NCBI GenBank assembly: GCA_036897625.1
Contig: JAYMTA010000273.1
Span: 1 to 32,554, forward strand
Direction of reading: 5' to 3'
DNA: 32,554 nt
Source of the DNA: Pelargonium cotyledonis
Taxonomy: Eukaryota > Streptophyta > Magnoliopsida > Geraniales > Geraniaceae
Shown one piece after another: positions 1 through 9,487 of the stretch (the first letter of the stretch is position 1; each line of letters opens with the position of its first letter). A program made the position numbers and the translations under genes. A model generated the notes under the pieces. That model had not been told where the DNA came from. It worked only from the letters and a program-made list of their open reading frames with translations, and searched no databases.

Positions 1-75
1 GGGCACAATAATAGTTTGGGTACTAAATTGAGTATTCGGCCAAAGTCTGGGTACCGAAAAAAGGTTATCCCTTAA
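1..75. repeat. Truncated end of a TIR-type repeat
   Basis: The first 75 bases carry phrases such as gtactaaattgagtattcgg and 'tctgggtacc'. These resemble the terminal inverted repeats of the Mutator-like element at 4298-5654, which contain 'gtacccaattgaatactc' and 'tgatactcaat'. I read this as the end of a related or analogous non-autonomous DNA transposon cut off by the window edge. No target duplication can be tested, so the class is uncertain. Confidence 0.3.
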
Positions 76-116
76 TTTTATAATTATGTAAAATTTTGTG
101 CCAAAACTAAAAAATT

Positions 117-383
117 GATGACGTGGCGCTCTAATACGCATTATAAACCTGACTTCTTTAAGGTGAGCATGATACCAGCTAGTGCTAGCTACAATTAGAG
201 GCGATGACGTGGCGATCTAATACGTATTATAAAACTGTTTTTTTTGTTTAACTATTATAGTATGTATAAATTATCACAAATATAAAGATTAGCCAAACCA
301 TTTTTTTTCTTCTTCTTCAACAGATTCCATTGACCTTTTAAGGAGAGCATGATACCAGCTAGTGCTAGCTACAATTAGAGGCG
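117..383 (+). repeat. Two direct repeats spaced 180 bp
   Basis: A 47-bp block (157-203) recurs at 337-383 with almost no change; both contain 'gcatgataccagctagtgct'. A second block, 'gatgacgtggcg' followed by 'tctaatacg', occurs at 117-147 and again at about 204-234. A weaker relative of the first block ('cagattccatt' then 'ggcatgatacc') lies at about 3681-3722, on the other side of LOR gene 1. The origin is unknown. No gene is seen in 1-1046 apart from these repeats and AT-rich sequence. Confidence 0.7.
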
Positions 384-1046
384 TTGACAAACTACAAAAT
401 AGGCTGTAAAATCTATATTAACAATTATAATGGTTTTTATTTATTAATTAATTTACTTCATACCAACAATATTAACTAGTTTTTATGTAACATGTGCTGC
501 AAGAAGAAGATTAGCATTGAGAAAATGTCACACACTTAACTAGCTGAAAATGTTGGGAACATTTGAGACCTATTCGTTATAGTTTTGACATGATCTTTGA
601 AGTTTAAATCTATTTCGAGATCGCTTAAAAGATATTTAATATATATTTACAGATATAACTTAAATAGTTTAATTAAAATAAGACACTCATTTTATTGAAC
701 ATATCAAAAACAAACATACAATCAAGAAAAAACTCAAAACAAAACACCATTATACATTCCAAACAGCACAATATTCACTCAAAATATAAGCACGGTTTAG
801 ATAAAGGAAACACATTGGTGCACAAAAAATATACAAATAAGTGCACACAAATAATGATATCGACGATCATTAAAATATGTTCGTAAACACATTTTTGTGA
901 GTGTACTTATTTATACAATTGTGTTCGTACACATGATGTTTCCCTTATTAAAATGTAGATCAAAGAACACAAATAATAAATATAAGAACTTGATGATATT
1001 CTTATTGAGTTTCCAACTTTTGAATCTTTTACTGCACTTTTAAGAT

Positions 1047-2798
1047 TCATCCGCCGGCAATTGCACCAGCAATGTTAATTCCATTTGAGAAACAAGATCC
1101 GGTTCGCTCCCGATCTTCTTTGCTTTGTTGGTCGATTCCATCGAGAATTACAATCAAAGAAACTATGAAAGCTTGATCGACGTCAGGTTCCACTCTCACC
1201 ATATAATCTTCCGTCTGCATATTCCACATATTACAATATGAAAAGCTATTAAAATGGTCTATGAAATAGCAAAAACTCAACTAATTTAGTCAATGAAATA
1301 AATTTATGCTAATTTAGTTCTCAAATAATCAACATTAAACCAAAATACTCCCTCCGTCTCAAAATGAGAGTCTTGTATCCATTTTTGGCAAAAATTAAGA
1401 ATTACAATATAATTTAGTGTGTTTCCAATATAATCCTCACTTTCTCCACTTACACCCCATGTGCACCCCATGTGCAGATTAATTTGCCCATGTGCATAAG
1501 TGATAAGGGTAATATGGGAAGAACAATAATATAATAAAATAAAAATAGAAACAAGACACTCATTTTGGAACAAAAAATTTAGACAAACAAGACAATCATT
1601 TTGGGACAGAGTGAGTAGTATATATATGCAAATAAAACATAAAAAAATAAAATAAAAGTATTTTCTAAATGTCACGTAAACAAAATTAACGTCTGAATCA
1701 ATAGAGAATAATAATTTGACATAATCATAGTTTGTGTGTTAAGCTTGTCGACTAGGAAGTATTTACCCGTGCAATAATATCTTCATTATTGTTTCCAACG
1801 CAAAATACTTCACGAGAACTTCTGACCTTGTAATTTAATGAATTTTCAGTTATGTTGGCCCTCAAAAACACTTGCAGATGTTTTCGTAGGCATCGGATCA
1901 TTGATGAACGCTTAGCAGTGAAGATTATATCATTGTCGTCTCTGCTTTCTCCTCTAAACACTCTCCATCGATAGTGCATACTCATTAGCTAAATCCATAA
2001 AACTAAAATATGATTCAAATCAATAAAATATCTCTATCAGTTAGTTATGCATGAAATAACACTTGAGTTTAGATTGTTCCAACAAAAGCACACCAGGTAC
2101 CAGAAAATAAAAATCAAATTGTATCTAACTCATTCTTTATTCCTACAAAAATTGGAAGGAAAAACTCAAAAACATAAACAATTATTCAACAACTTAAAAT
2201 CACTAGTTAATTGCCAATCATACCACCCCGTCGATGCAACAATTATATATTAAAAATGACGGTTTTTGAATAAACTCGGGTTCTTCAAGATTGCATACAA
2301 TTGTTCAAATTTCAAAAGTGAATAATTCTTGATACAAGTATAAATACGATCTTTCACCCTTAAAACATATTAACCATACGTCTTAAGACGAGCAATGAAT
2401 CATGAATGACTGAATGTTTTATCAACAATAAGTGAAATCCAAATTTGTGCAATGTCTGCTATCAAGAAACATTTATTTAATTAACGCATAAATTAACTTC
2501 TTACATTGCTTCGAAAAGTGACGATGGTATCTCCATGAGCGTCTCGCAAAACCCTTTTTTTGCGAAAGCTACAGGGTTCAGTTCGATCCTCAGCCTTGAA
2601 TATGATATTGTTGTTCTCGTCCATCACAAAGATTGTGCTGTCAGTTTTTGGCATAACCTTTTTCACAACTACTAGAACAACCTCATTATTGGCATTAATG
2701 TACGGATAGTTAGCAACAACCCTACCGTTCACATTACACCTCGGTTCTCGTTCCGGAGATTGTGCGGCCGCCGGAGCTTGGTCCGGACCTTGTTCCAT
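1047..2798 (-). CDS. LURP-one-related (LOR, DUF567) protein, gene 1
   Basis: Three exons on the minus strand: 2798-2505, 1988-1767 and 1214-1047. All introns are GT..AG and in phase 0, giving a 227-residue protein, close to the usual ~200-220 residues of plant LOR proteins. An Ala/Pro/Gln-rich start (residues 1-20) is followed by the family motifs: KKRVLRDAHGDTIVTF (about 80-95), HYRWRVFRGES (about 103-113), IFTAKRSSM, and VDQAFIVSLIVILDGI (about 184-199). LOR proteins adopt a Tubby-C-terminal/scramblase-like beta-barrel fold. Arabidopsis LURP1 is needed for basal defence against an oomycete, but the biochemical role of the family is unknown. The ATG at 2798 is the only one ahead of the conserved N-terminal half, and a TATA box lies about 80 bp upstream. 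The final Gly-rich tail (SCFSNGINIAGAIAGG) is not shared with its neighbours. Intron 2 holds a MITE. I see no disabling mutation. Confidence 0.85.
1348..1615. mobile_element. Stowaway-type MITE (Tc1/mariner) in LOR gene 1 intron 2
   Basis: This 268-bp element begins CTCCCTCCGTCTC and ends GACAGAGTGAG, the inverted partner. It is flanked by TA on both sides (1346-1347 and 1616-1617). The CTCCCTCCGT terminus and TA target duplication are diagnostic of Stowaway MITEs. Subterminal sequence is also inverted (about 'aaaatgagagtcttg' against 'caagacaatcatttt'). It lies wholly inside the second intron, so it need not damage the protein. Confidence 0.92.
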
Positions 2799-2876
2799 TC
2801 TTGTACGAGCTGATTTTGAATTTTTGAATTCTATTAATTTGGTGAGGTTAAAATTGATTCATGCCCTTGGTTGGTC

Positions 2877-2884
2877 TATTTATA
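2877..2884 (-). promoter_or_regulatory. TATA box of LOR gene 1
   Basis: TATAAATA reads on the minus strand about 80 bp upstream of the LOR gene 1 start codon, a normal distance for a plant core promoter with a short 5' leader. Confidence 0.55.
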
Positions 2885-3083
2885 ATCTTTTTTGAGGTCT
2901 TGGAAATTTCAATGCAATGCCCTTGACAGTCACATATAGATTATAATGAACGAACTTGTATAAAATGACAACATAGCAAACGATGGGAATCGTTGAATTT
3001 TAATTAATAAATGAAAGTCAAAAATGTATGAGTGTTTATCACAATGAATCGACAATATCTCCTTTAGTTCTTTGACAAGTGCC

Positions 3084-3342
3084 CACTACAAAAAAAAATT
3101 ACAAACTGTGACGGAAAATCTGTGACGAAAAAATTTTCTAGTCACAACTCCGTCACAAATTGTGAGAAATTTTCGTCACAGACACATATTTGTGACAGAA
3201 ATTTCTATCACAACCATCTATGACAACACAAATAATGACAGAAGTATTCTGTCACAGTTCCATCACAGATTACATTTTGTGACTGAAATCCACAAATCTG
3301 TGACAGAAATTTCTGTCACAAATTGAAATTTTTTTTGTAGTG
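3084..3342. mobile_element. CACTA (En/Spm) MITE with 3-bp TSD
   Basis: This 259-bp element starts CACTACAAAAAAAAATT and ends AATTTTTTTTGTAGTG, and is flanked by the 3-bp duplication GCC (3081-3083 and 3343-3345). The interior is packed with short inverted and direct copies of 'tgtgacagaaa' and 'tttctgtcaca', as expected of subterminal transposase-binding repeats. It has no coding capacity. The clean termini and intact target duplication suggest a fairly recent insertion. It sits about 290 bp upstream of the LOR gene 1 start codon. Confidence 0.93.
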
Positions 3343-3345
3343 GCC

Positions 3346-4023
3346 ATTCTTTATTAAATTCCTAAAATTATTTAAGTTAATTTTCAAAAATAATAAGATC
3401 GAATTCTTCTTGCATTTTCTTAGTCTAAACTAATAGGCTTAAACTGGTTGCTCTTATGTTATATATATTGAACCAATAGAATAGTAACAGATCTTTGTTC
3501 CCCTTAATATTAAAACAAAAGGGGTTGATAAAATTAACAAATATTGGTACAACCTGGCAACCACCCAAAAATCAAAATCAAAATTATACATAAATAAATA
3601 AAAATAGTGTACAATTTTCACAATAACTATAAAATTGTTTTCTTAATTATAACACTTATATGTAGATATTGTTATCCGAACAGATTCCATTCATTGGCTC
3701 GTTTAAGGTTGGCATGATACCTAACTAGCTGCCTAATAATATAAGAAAGTTTAATATATTTGAATTTATTAAACCTAGTTTATATTTCATGCAAAGCACA
3801 TATATGTAACATGAATATATTTTTAACATTAAAGTTAAATCTAATTAAAGTGATCATACCGTGAGTTTTCCCAAGTACATTTTTCAATGCTTTTAAAGTA
3901 TACATATTTTTAGGTTTTAATTTGTTGTTTTGAGAGTCTGCCAAAGTGTTTAATAATTACGGTTACTCTTCAATTTTATAGTGGCAACTTTTTTCGAGAT
4001 TTGTATTTACTAAATTGTGGTAT
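3346..4023. other. AT-rich intergenic stretch, no gene seen
   Basis: No credible coding sequence is visible on either strand. The only structure noted is the degenerate relative (about 3681-3722) of the repeat at 337-383. Confidence 0.6.
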
Positions 4024-4232
4024 TTCTCACTACGGCAACAAGCTATTGTTTTGATAGAAAGTTAAGTACTAGGATATGTGTATGTATGTATTAATGGAAA
4101 ATGTTGTAGCGTGAACAATAATTTTATGGAATATAATATGACAATTTCTCGCAACGACAATAAGCTATTGTTTTATAAAATGTACAACCGAAATTGGTGC
4201 AGCGTGAACAATAATTTTATGGAATATACTAT
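4024..4232 (+). repeat. Degenerate tandem duplication
   Basis: Two phrases each occur twice in the same order. 'gcaacaagctattgtttt' (about 4034) recurs as 'cgacaataagctattgtttt' (about 4155). 'agcgtgaacaataatttta' recurs at about 4108 and 4200. This is a local duplication of roughly 90-120 bp in which the copies have drifted. A short open frame over it has no recognisable product. Confidence 0.65.
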
Positions 4233-4728
4233 GAATATACACAAATTAAATAAATGTATATCTCAATATTTCCACCAAATTTCATGCATATAAATATGGA
4301 TTAAAGACAATATTGGTATTCAAAGTTTGACCGGATTCCAGATTTGATACTCAATTTTTTATTCTACCAGAGTTAGTATTTAAACTTCAATTTTGTACCC
4401 AATTGAATACTCACCGTCTAAGTCTGTTAAATAATCCGTTAACTCAATGACGTGGCAAGCCGGGGACCGGAAAATTCAAGAGTTGATTATTCCGACGACA
4501 GGAAAACTCAACTCTTAAATTTTCCGATGACGGAAAATCAAAAATCAAAACTCATCTAACTAAAATTTTAAAATTCAAAACCATATCCAAATTCTAAAAT
4601 CCAAAGGTTGATTATTCAATACTCCCGAATAAATAAAATCTCTCAGTTGACAAAGCCAGATCTGAGCTCATCTCTCTCTTTCATCTTTTGTTCATTTCAA
4701 ACAAGATCTGAACTCTCTGTCATTCAAT

Positions 4729-5070
4729 ATGGACAAAATCATCAACAAATCTGGTCTTGTTCTTAACCGGCGACACGAGCTCCTCTCGCTCATTCAATTT
4801 CGTCCTTGGCCAGATACGAAGCACGGCGGCGGCGAGGAGGATCGGCAAGCGACGAACAGATCTGATGCGTTCATCTCTGCTCCGGTCACGACCTCAAACT
4901 CTGATCTGGAGACGATGGAGACGTTGGCACTGGAGGCCGCCGGCGAGGGCGTTGGCGTAGGTTGTAGGCGCCGGAGAATGGTTCGCCAGAGTACTCCCCG
5001 CACCATAGATCGGTCCAGATCTGGGCTTCGTAGCAGCGCCGTGAGGGTCTTGGCGGTAAGAGGGTCGTGA
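4729..5070 (+). CDS. Open frame in the GC-rich MULE interior, hypothetical
   Basis: An ATG-initiated frame of 113 codons starts just after a CT-rich, leader-like tract and covers the first half of the GC-rich interior of the MULE. The predicted protein is Arg/Ser-rich with no motif I recognise, and other frames in the same GC-rich stretch are also open. It could be a captured, out-of-frame exon or chance openness caused by high GC. Treat it as a candidate chimeric transcript rather than a gene. Confidence 0.2.
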   Translation: MDKIINKSGLVLNRRHELLSLIQFRPWPDTKHGGGEEDRQATNRSDAFISAPVTTSNSDLETMETLALEAAGEGVGVGCRRRRMVRQSTPRTIDRSRSGLRSSAVRVLAVRGS

Positions 5071-5088
5071 CCGTGACGTTGGAGGCCG

Positions 5089-5301
5089 CCGTCGACAGCA
5101 GCGGTGTAGCCGTGGGGGCCGCCGACTCACCGATCTGAGTTTCTCCACTCTTTCCGCCGCCGTCGACAGCAGCAGTGTAGCCGTGGAGGCCGTCGGATCA
5201 CCGATCTGAGTTCCTCCTCTCACTCCTCCTCCGTCGACAGCAGCGCCGTGTTCGTGGATTTCTCCGAAGACGACAACGAGGCGGAGCTCGAATCTGGACC
5301 A
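5089..5301 (+). repeat. 71-bp minisatellite, about 2.4 copies, inside the MULE
   Basis: The phrase 'ccgtcgacagcag' recurs at 5089, 5160 and 5231, an exact period of 71 bp. The units also share 'gtgtagccgtgg' and 'tcaccgatctgagtt'. The third copy decays after about 25 bp. 71 is not a multiple of three, so the array would not keep a reading frame. Confidence 0.85.
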
Positions 5302-5899
5302 ATCTGCGTTTTATGGTTGTGAACTGTGTTTTTTTTGTTTGATTTGAGTTGAGCTGTGTTTTTTTTGGTTTGTAATTCTCAGATCTTGTGTTGTCCAGTT
5401 CAAAATTTGGTTTTAATTTCTGGGTTGGTTAATTTCTGAGTTTGGTTTGGTTTTTTATCGCCGGGAAATTCAAGAATTTGAAATTTTCGGTCGCCGGAAA
5501 GTTCATCTCTTGAATTTCCCGGTCATCGGAAAAAAGTTAACTGCCATATCAGCGAGTTAACAGAGAAATAAACAGCATGTACTCAATTGGGTACAAAATT
5601 AAAATTAATGGTCTGATAGAATAAAAGATTGAGTATCAAAATTTCCTTTAATCCTATAAATATCAAAGTTTTTCTGACTGGTGATCAAATTGGACTTTTG
5701 GAGTCAAGAATATATAACTAACTCATTCTTAATTTTTAAAATAACATATCACTAGTGGTTTGTAAAACATCTTATTATGATAATTTTGTTGTATATTCCT
5801 GGAAATTTCACTGCCACTTACAAAATTCACAAAAACTATTTTTTTTTTGGGCAACATTCGGGTTAGGGTTGGACATGTTTTGAAGTGGACCGAAAAAGA

Positions 5900-6022
5900 A
5901 TAAGTCAAATAAATTTTTTATTTAGAATTACTTGGAACATTAGGAGTAGAATAAGTCAAAAACTATTTTATTTAGAATTACTTAGTGGTTTAGCCTAAGC
6001 CAAAAATTAATTGGCTTAGGCT
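5900..6022. repeat. 47-bp tandem duplication followed by a perfect hairpin
   Basis: Two copies of 'agaataagtcaaa' ... 'atttagaattactt' lie at about 5898-5990. They are followed by a perfect inverted repeat: a 12-bp stem, AGCCTAAGCCAA (5992-6003) with TTGGCTTAGGCT (6011-6022), and a 7-nt loop. It lies 220 bp beyond the stop codon of LOR gene 2. It may be the remains of a small foldback element. Confidence 0.6.
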
Positions 6023-6241
6023 CCCATTTCCCATATATATAAGTGAAGGCAATAGATGATCACAATATTATTTCACTCAAAATTTTGACGAGATGATACA
6101 ATTAGTAAACAAAAACTTAATTACGTTCGAATTTTGCAAATTTAAACACAATTTATGGACATTATTGTTCAAACTAAATTAAAAGATGCTTCATCTCCTT
6201 CATAAGATATTTTCCTTCGTTTTCTTGCATTCTGATCACGA

Positions 6242-7116
6242 TCATGACAATGCAAGATTAATCACATTTGACGCTAAGTCTACTCTTTTTTGTCGATTTT
6301 CAGTTTGTTGTTGGTGAATTCCATCCAGAATCACAAACAATGAAACTATGAACGCTTGATCCACGTTAGGATGTACTTTCACCATGTAATAATCATGCGT
6401 CTGCATATATAACAAATTACATATAACAAGTTAGTACCCAGATATTAATTTTTGTAAATATATATTCCAAACAAAGGTTGAAATAATATCGACAAACAAT
6501 GAAATATGTAATAAGCGCATACATATATATTAATTATATACCTCTGCAATAACATTTGTGTTAGAGTCTCCGGCGTAAAATACATCAGAAGAACTTGCGA
6601 CCTTGAAATCACACATTTTTTCATTTTTGTTGCTCGCTAAGAACACCTCTAGCTCTCGATTTGATCCCATCAACGAAGATTGCTTAGCAGTAAAGATCAA
6701 ATCTTTTTTCGCTTTGCTATTTCCTCTATAAACTCGCCATCGATAGTGTAAGCTCATTTGCTGTATAAAAGAAAACAAAAGATAAGATACAAACTAATAT
6801 GAAAAGAAACAAAAAACTTTGCGTCGAGAGCGAATACTAAGAGGGCTCAACTGGTATATCAAGCGGACATTTAAAAACATCCTAGTAACGAACTAACCTT
6901 GTGTCGGAAACTAACGATGGGAGTTCCGGCAGCATCCGATAAGACCCTTTTCTTGTGCAATCCATAAGAAGATGTGGTATCCATAACCTTGAAGATGAGA
7001 TTGTTGTTCTTGTCACTCACATAAATGGTGCTCTCAGGACTCGGCATAACTTTTCGCACAACTGCAAGATCCATCTCCTTCGAACTACAATACTCAGCAC
7101 CAATAACATTTGCCAT
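6242..7116 (-). CDS. LURP-one-related (LOR, DUF567) protein, gene 2
   Basis: Three minus-strand exons, 7116-6898, 6760-6542 and 6400-6242, joined by GT..AG phase-0 introns, encode 198 residues. Both exon junctions fall at the same places in the protein as in LOR gene 1. Family motifs are VRKVMPSPESTIYV and KKRVLSDAAGTPIVSFRHK in exon 1; MSLHYRWRVYRGNS, LIFTAKQSS, LEVFLASN and FYAGDS in exon 2; and VDQAFIVSLFVILDGI in exon 3. It lacks the Ala/Pro-rich N-terminal extension of gene 1, and its C-terminus is unrelated to that of gene 1. The start is the ATG directly after a (CTT)n leader. I see no frameshift or stop. The role is inferred only from the family (plant defence-associated, biochemistry unknown). 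Confidence 0.85.
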
Positions 7117-7117
7117 T

Positions 7118-7145
7118 GAAGAAGAAGAAGAAGAAGAAGAAGAAG
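7118..7145. repeat. (GAA)n microsatellite in LOR gene 2 leader
   Basis: About nine GAA units, read as (CTT)n on the sense minus strand, end directly before the LOR gene 2 ATG. CTT-rich leaders are common in plant genes, and the repeat may vary in length between individuals. Confidence 0.85.
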
Positions 7146-7188
7146 TTCCTTGGAATGATATGTTTAAGGAATGATATGTTTAAGGCTG

Positions 7189-7370
7189 TGTGTATATTTT
7201 TTTCCCACCTACAATGAACTAATGAAAAGTGGTGTATATATATATATATATATATATGGAATCAAAGCAATGGTCATGTGTGTATATTTTTTTCTCACTT
7301 ACAATGAACTAATGAAAAGTGGTGTATATATATATATATATATATGTGGAATTAAAGAAATGATCATGTG
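7189..7370 (+). repeat. 90-bp tandem duplication containing (TA)n tracts
   Basis: A 90-bp unit is present twice (from about 7189 and 7279). Each contains 'acaatgaactaatgaaaagt' followed by a (TA)n run (7234-7257 and 7324-7345). A 17-bp duplication ('ggaatgatatgtttaa', twice) precedes it at 7152-7185. The block lies just upstream of LOR gene 2, where its promoter should be. Confidence 0.85.
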
Positions 7371-7789
7371 GTGAAGATATGGAATCTCAAAGAGAGAGAT
7401 GACTTGGCTTGACCATAAGCTACACTACTTGCGTGTGAGAATTGAGATGACATTTTAGTTTATCATTTTGGGTGTTTTATTGACATGGTCTTTATTTTTA
7501 GAACGTGTAAATTTGTCTGATTCAACTAAAAAAATATTGAACCATACAATTAATTATTGAAGAGAAATACTCAAACGAAATTTGAGGCACTCTTTACACT
7601 GACTTTTCCTTGTATCGTACGATGTATGGTTGTTGACATGACAGTGAATTAATTGGTCCCAAGACTAAGTTGTGCAAGTTGATCATATACAAGTTGACAG
7701 TGAATTAATATTGAATTTTAGTGACATACAAGACATTTTTAGGAGGCCACACCATGTGTGACATGACATGCTAATTGATGTGTTAAAGA
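7371..7789. other. Intergenic, no gene seen
   Basis: AT-rich sequence. 'gacagtgaattaat' occurs twice (about 7641 and 7696). No coding region, RNA gene or recognisable element could be supported. Confidence 0.5.
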
Positions 7790-8020
7790 AGAAGACCGTT
7801 TACGGGTCAATGGGGTTTTACATTAGACATCCGACTCAACTTTTATATCGATTCATCTTGAATTTAATTGATCCGACCAACTTTAAGGTCGGAGGAAGCC
7901 AACCCTAAAACTCAAATAACTCACCTCATACTATTAGCATGTAGATTCGAATCCATGACTTCAATGAAAATCTTAAGCGCTTAAACCGTTTAGCCCAACC
8001 TGCCTCGGTATCAAATATAG
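7790..8020 (-). mobile_element. tRNA-derived SINE-like retroposon
   Basis: On the minus strand a B-box-like GGATTCGAATC (7944-7954) lies about 43 bp downstream of an A-box-like tgggctaaacgg (7986-7997). This is close to the spacing of an internal RNA polymerase III promoter. The sequence after the B box does not fold as a tRNA and continues for about 150 bp, as in tRNA-related plant SINEs. I do not see a clear tail or target duplication, so the ends are approximate. Confidence 0.45.
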
Positions 8021-8268
8021 TTCATTAGATAATATTAAAAATCATTTATGGATCATCTGGTCTTATATTGACTGGAGTGATACATGAGTACATTTTTTAT
8101 TACAATCACAATAGTCAAACAAAATATACGAGAAAATGATACAATTTGTGAGCAAAAACTTTATTTCATTTGATTTTTTGAACTGTGTAGGTTTCAGACC
8201 AATTCGTTGTCCAGATCTTCTGCATCAAATCATTTCCTTCTTTTTATCATAATCATGGTCCAAACATT

Positions 8269-8739
8269 TTAGTACCAACTTGAAGTCCACTTGACAATGC
8301 TTTTAATCTCTTCATACGATTTGTCTTGTTGATTGATTCCATCGAGAATCACAATCAAAGAAATTATGAATGCTTGATCGACATTAGGATATATTTTCAC
8401 CACATAACCATTATGCGTCTGCATTAACAAATTGCATATAATGAGTTAGGACATAAAAGTTAACAAGCCATCATATATAACGAACATGTTTTCCTGTTTA
8501 TCGATATCATTTTCAACATTCGTTTAATTATTTTATTGAATGAGGGGAAAATATGTTTAAACAAATATTGTCGACAAACATTGAAATATATGAACACATG
8601 CACGCATACAAGTATATTTATATATATGCATATGTACCTCTTCAATAATATTATTTGCATCCGAGTCTCCGGCGTAAAATTCTTGAGATGTACCTCCGAC
8701 CTTGAAATCACATATTTTTTCATCTTTATTGCTCGCTAT
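8269..8739 (-). pseudogene. LOR pseudogene 4: 3' half of exon 2 plus exon 3
   Basis: The second half of a LOR exon 2 (8739-8638; ASNKDEKICDFKVGG, FYAGDSD) ends at a normal GT donor. After an intron it continues in frame into a complete exon 3 (8418-8269; VDQAFIISLIVILDGINQQ, then a unique tail ending SSWY). Homology stops abruptly at about 8739 inside the equivalent of codon 40 of exon 2. Exon 1 and the first half of exon 2 are absent. Directly upstream on the same strand lies exon 3 of LOR copy 3, only about 40 bp away, so a deletion between tandem copies probably made this junction. It cannot encode a complete LOR protein. Confidence 0.8.
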
Positions 8740-8779
8740 AGTTAGTATGAACCGCTTGTTTTTGTTTTTGTTTTTTTCT

Positions 8780-9340
8780 TTACGCTTGCCGTTTGTCAGC
8801 TCGTTGTTGGTTAATTCCATCAAGAATTACAATCAAAGAAACTATGAGCGCTTGATCAACTTTAGGATATACTTTCACCATGTAACCATCGTGTGCCTGC
8901 ATGTATAACACATCGCATACAACGAGTTAGTAAATAACAATTAGTGATCATATATATTAATGAAAGAGTGCAGAACACAATGTATATTTAAACATGTTTC
9001 GATGTTTTCTCATATCATTTTTAATATTTGTCTAAACATTACAGAAAATGTGTGAATGAAATGTTTATACAAATGTTGAAAAAGATATCGACAACGATAA
9101 ATACATAAATCTACATACCTCTGCAATAATATTTTCTGCAGAAGAGTCTCCACCGTAAAATACTTGAGAAGAACCTCCAACCTTGAAATCACATATTTTC
9201 TCATCTTTGTTGCTCGCTAAGAACACCTCTAGCTCTCTAAACGAGCGAAGCATTGAAGATTGCTTAGCAGTAAAGATTAAATTGATTTTCGATTCGTTAT
9301 TTCCTCTGTACACTTTCCATCGATAATGTAAGCTCATTTT
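8780..9340 (-). pseudogene. LOR pseudogene 3: exons 2 and 3, exon 1 missing
   Basis: Exon 2 (9340-9119) and exon 3 (8896-8780) are intact, with consensus splice sites and phase-0 junctions matching LOR genes 1 and 2. Motifs are MSLHYRWKVYRGNN, LIFTAKQSSML, LEVFLASNKDEKICDFKVGG, FYGGDSS, then VDQALIVSLIVILDGINQQ and an early stop after RADKRQA. No exon 1 (the VRKVMP...KKRVL half) is seen between 9340 and about 10800, where solo LTRs occupy the expected position. An in-frame ATG at 9346 could start a shortened protein of about 115 residues holding only the C-terminal half of the fold. Alternatively exon 1 lies beyond the insertions, which would need an unusually long intron. Confidence 0.75.
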
Positions 9341-9487
9341 CTTCATAAAAACAATATATGATTCAAATTAGCGCGAATTAAATTTGTCTAAACAATATTA
9401 ACATGCATAAGTGTCCGCTGAAAAACAAGAGATACTAATAATTTGTTTAGCATTAAAAAACATATGCACGTAGCGCACGCAAAGATC

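Larger units (their letters stand above)
4298..5654. mobile_element. Non-autonomous Mutator-like element, Pack-MULE candidate
   Basis: This 1357-bp element is bounded by perfect 9-bp target duplications TATAAATAT (4289-4297 and 5655-5663), the hallmark of Mutator transposition. Both ends begin GGATTAAAG reading inward and continue into TIRs of about 130-150 bp. These share 'tttattctaccag' / 'tttattctatcag', 'attttgtacccaattga' and 'tgttaactc'. The TIRs have diverged from each other. No transposase is encoded. The interior (about 4780-5300) is strikingly GC-rich against an AT-rich background and has a CT-rich leader-like stretch before it (4640-4728). Such composition is typical of captured host gene fragments, but I do not recognise the donor gene. 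Confidence 0.85.

Noticed and set aside
4794-5223. Several overlapping frames on both strands in the MULE interior
   Set aside because: High GC keeps stop codons rare in all frames and the 71-bp repeat duplicates part of them. I kept only the ATG frame after the leader-like tract, at low confidence.
7171-7374. A 67-codon frame with YIYIYIYI runs
   Set aside because: It is the translation of a duplicated (TA)n microsatellite block.
7944-7997. Possible tRNA gene from A- and B-box-like motifs
   Set aside because: The sequence between and around the boxes does not form acceptor or anticodon stems. A SINE-like repeat fits better.
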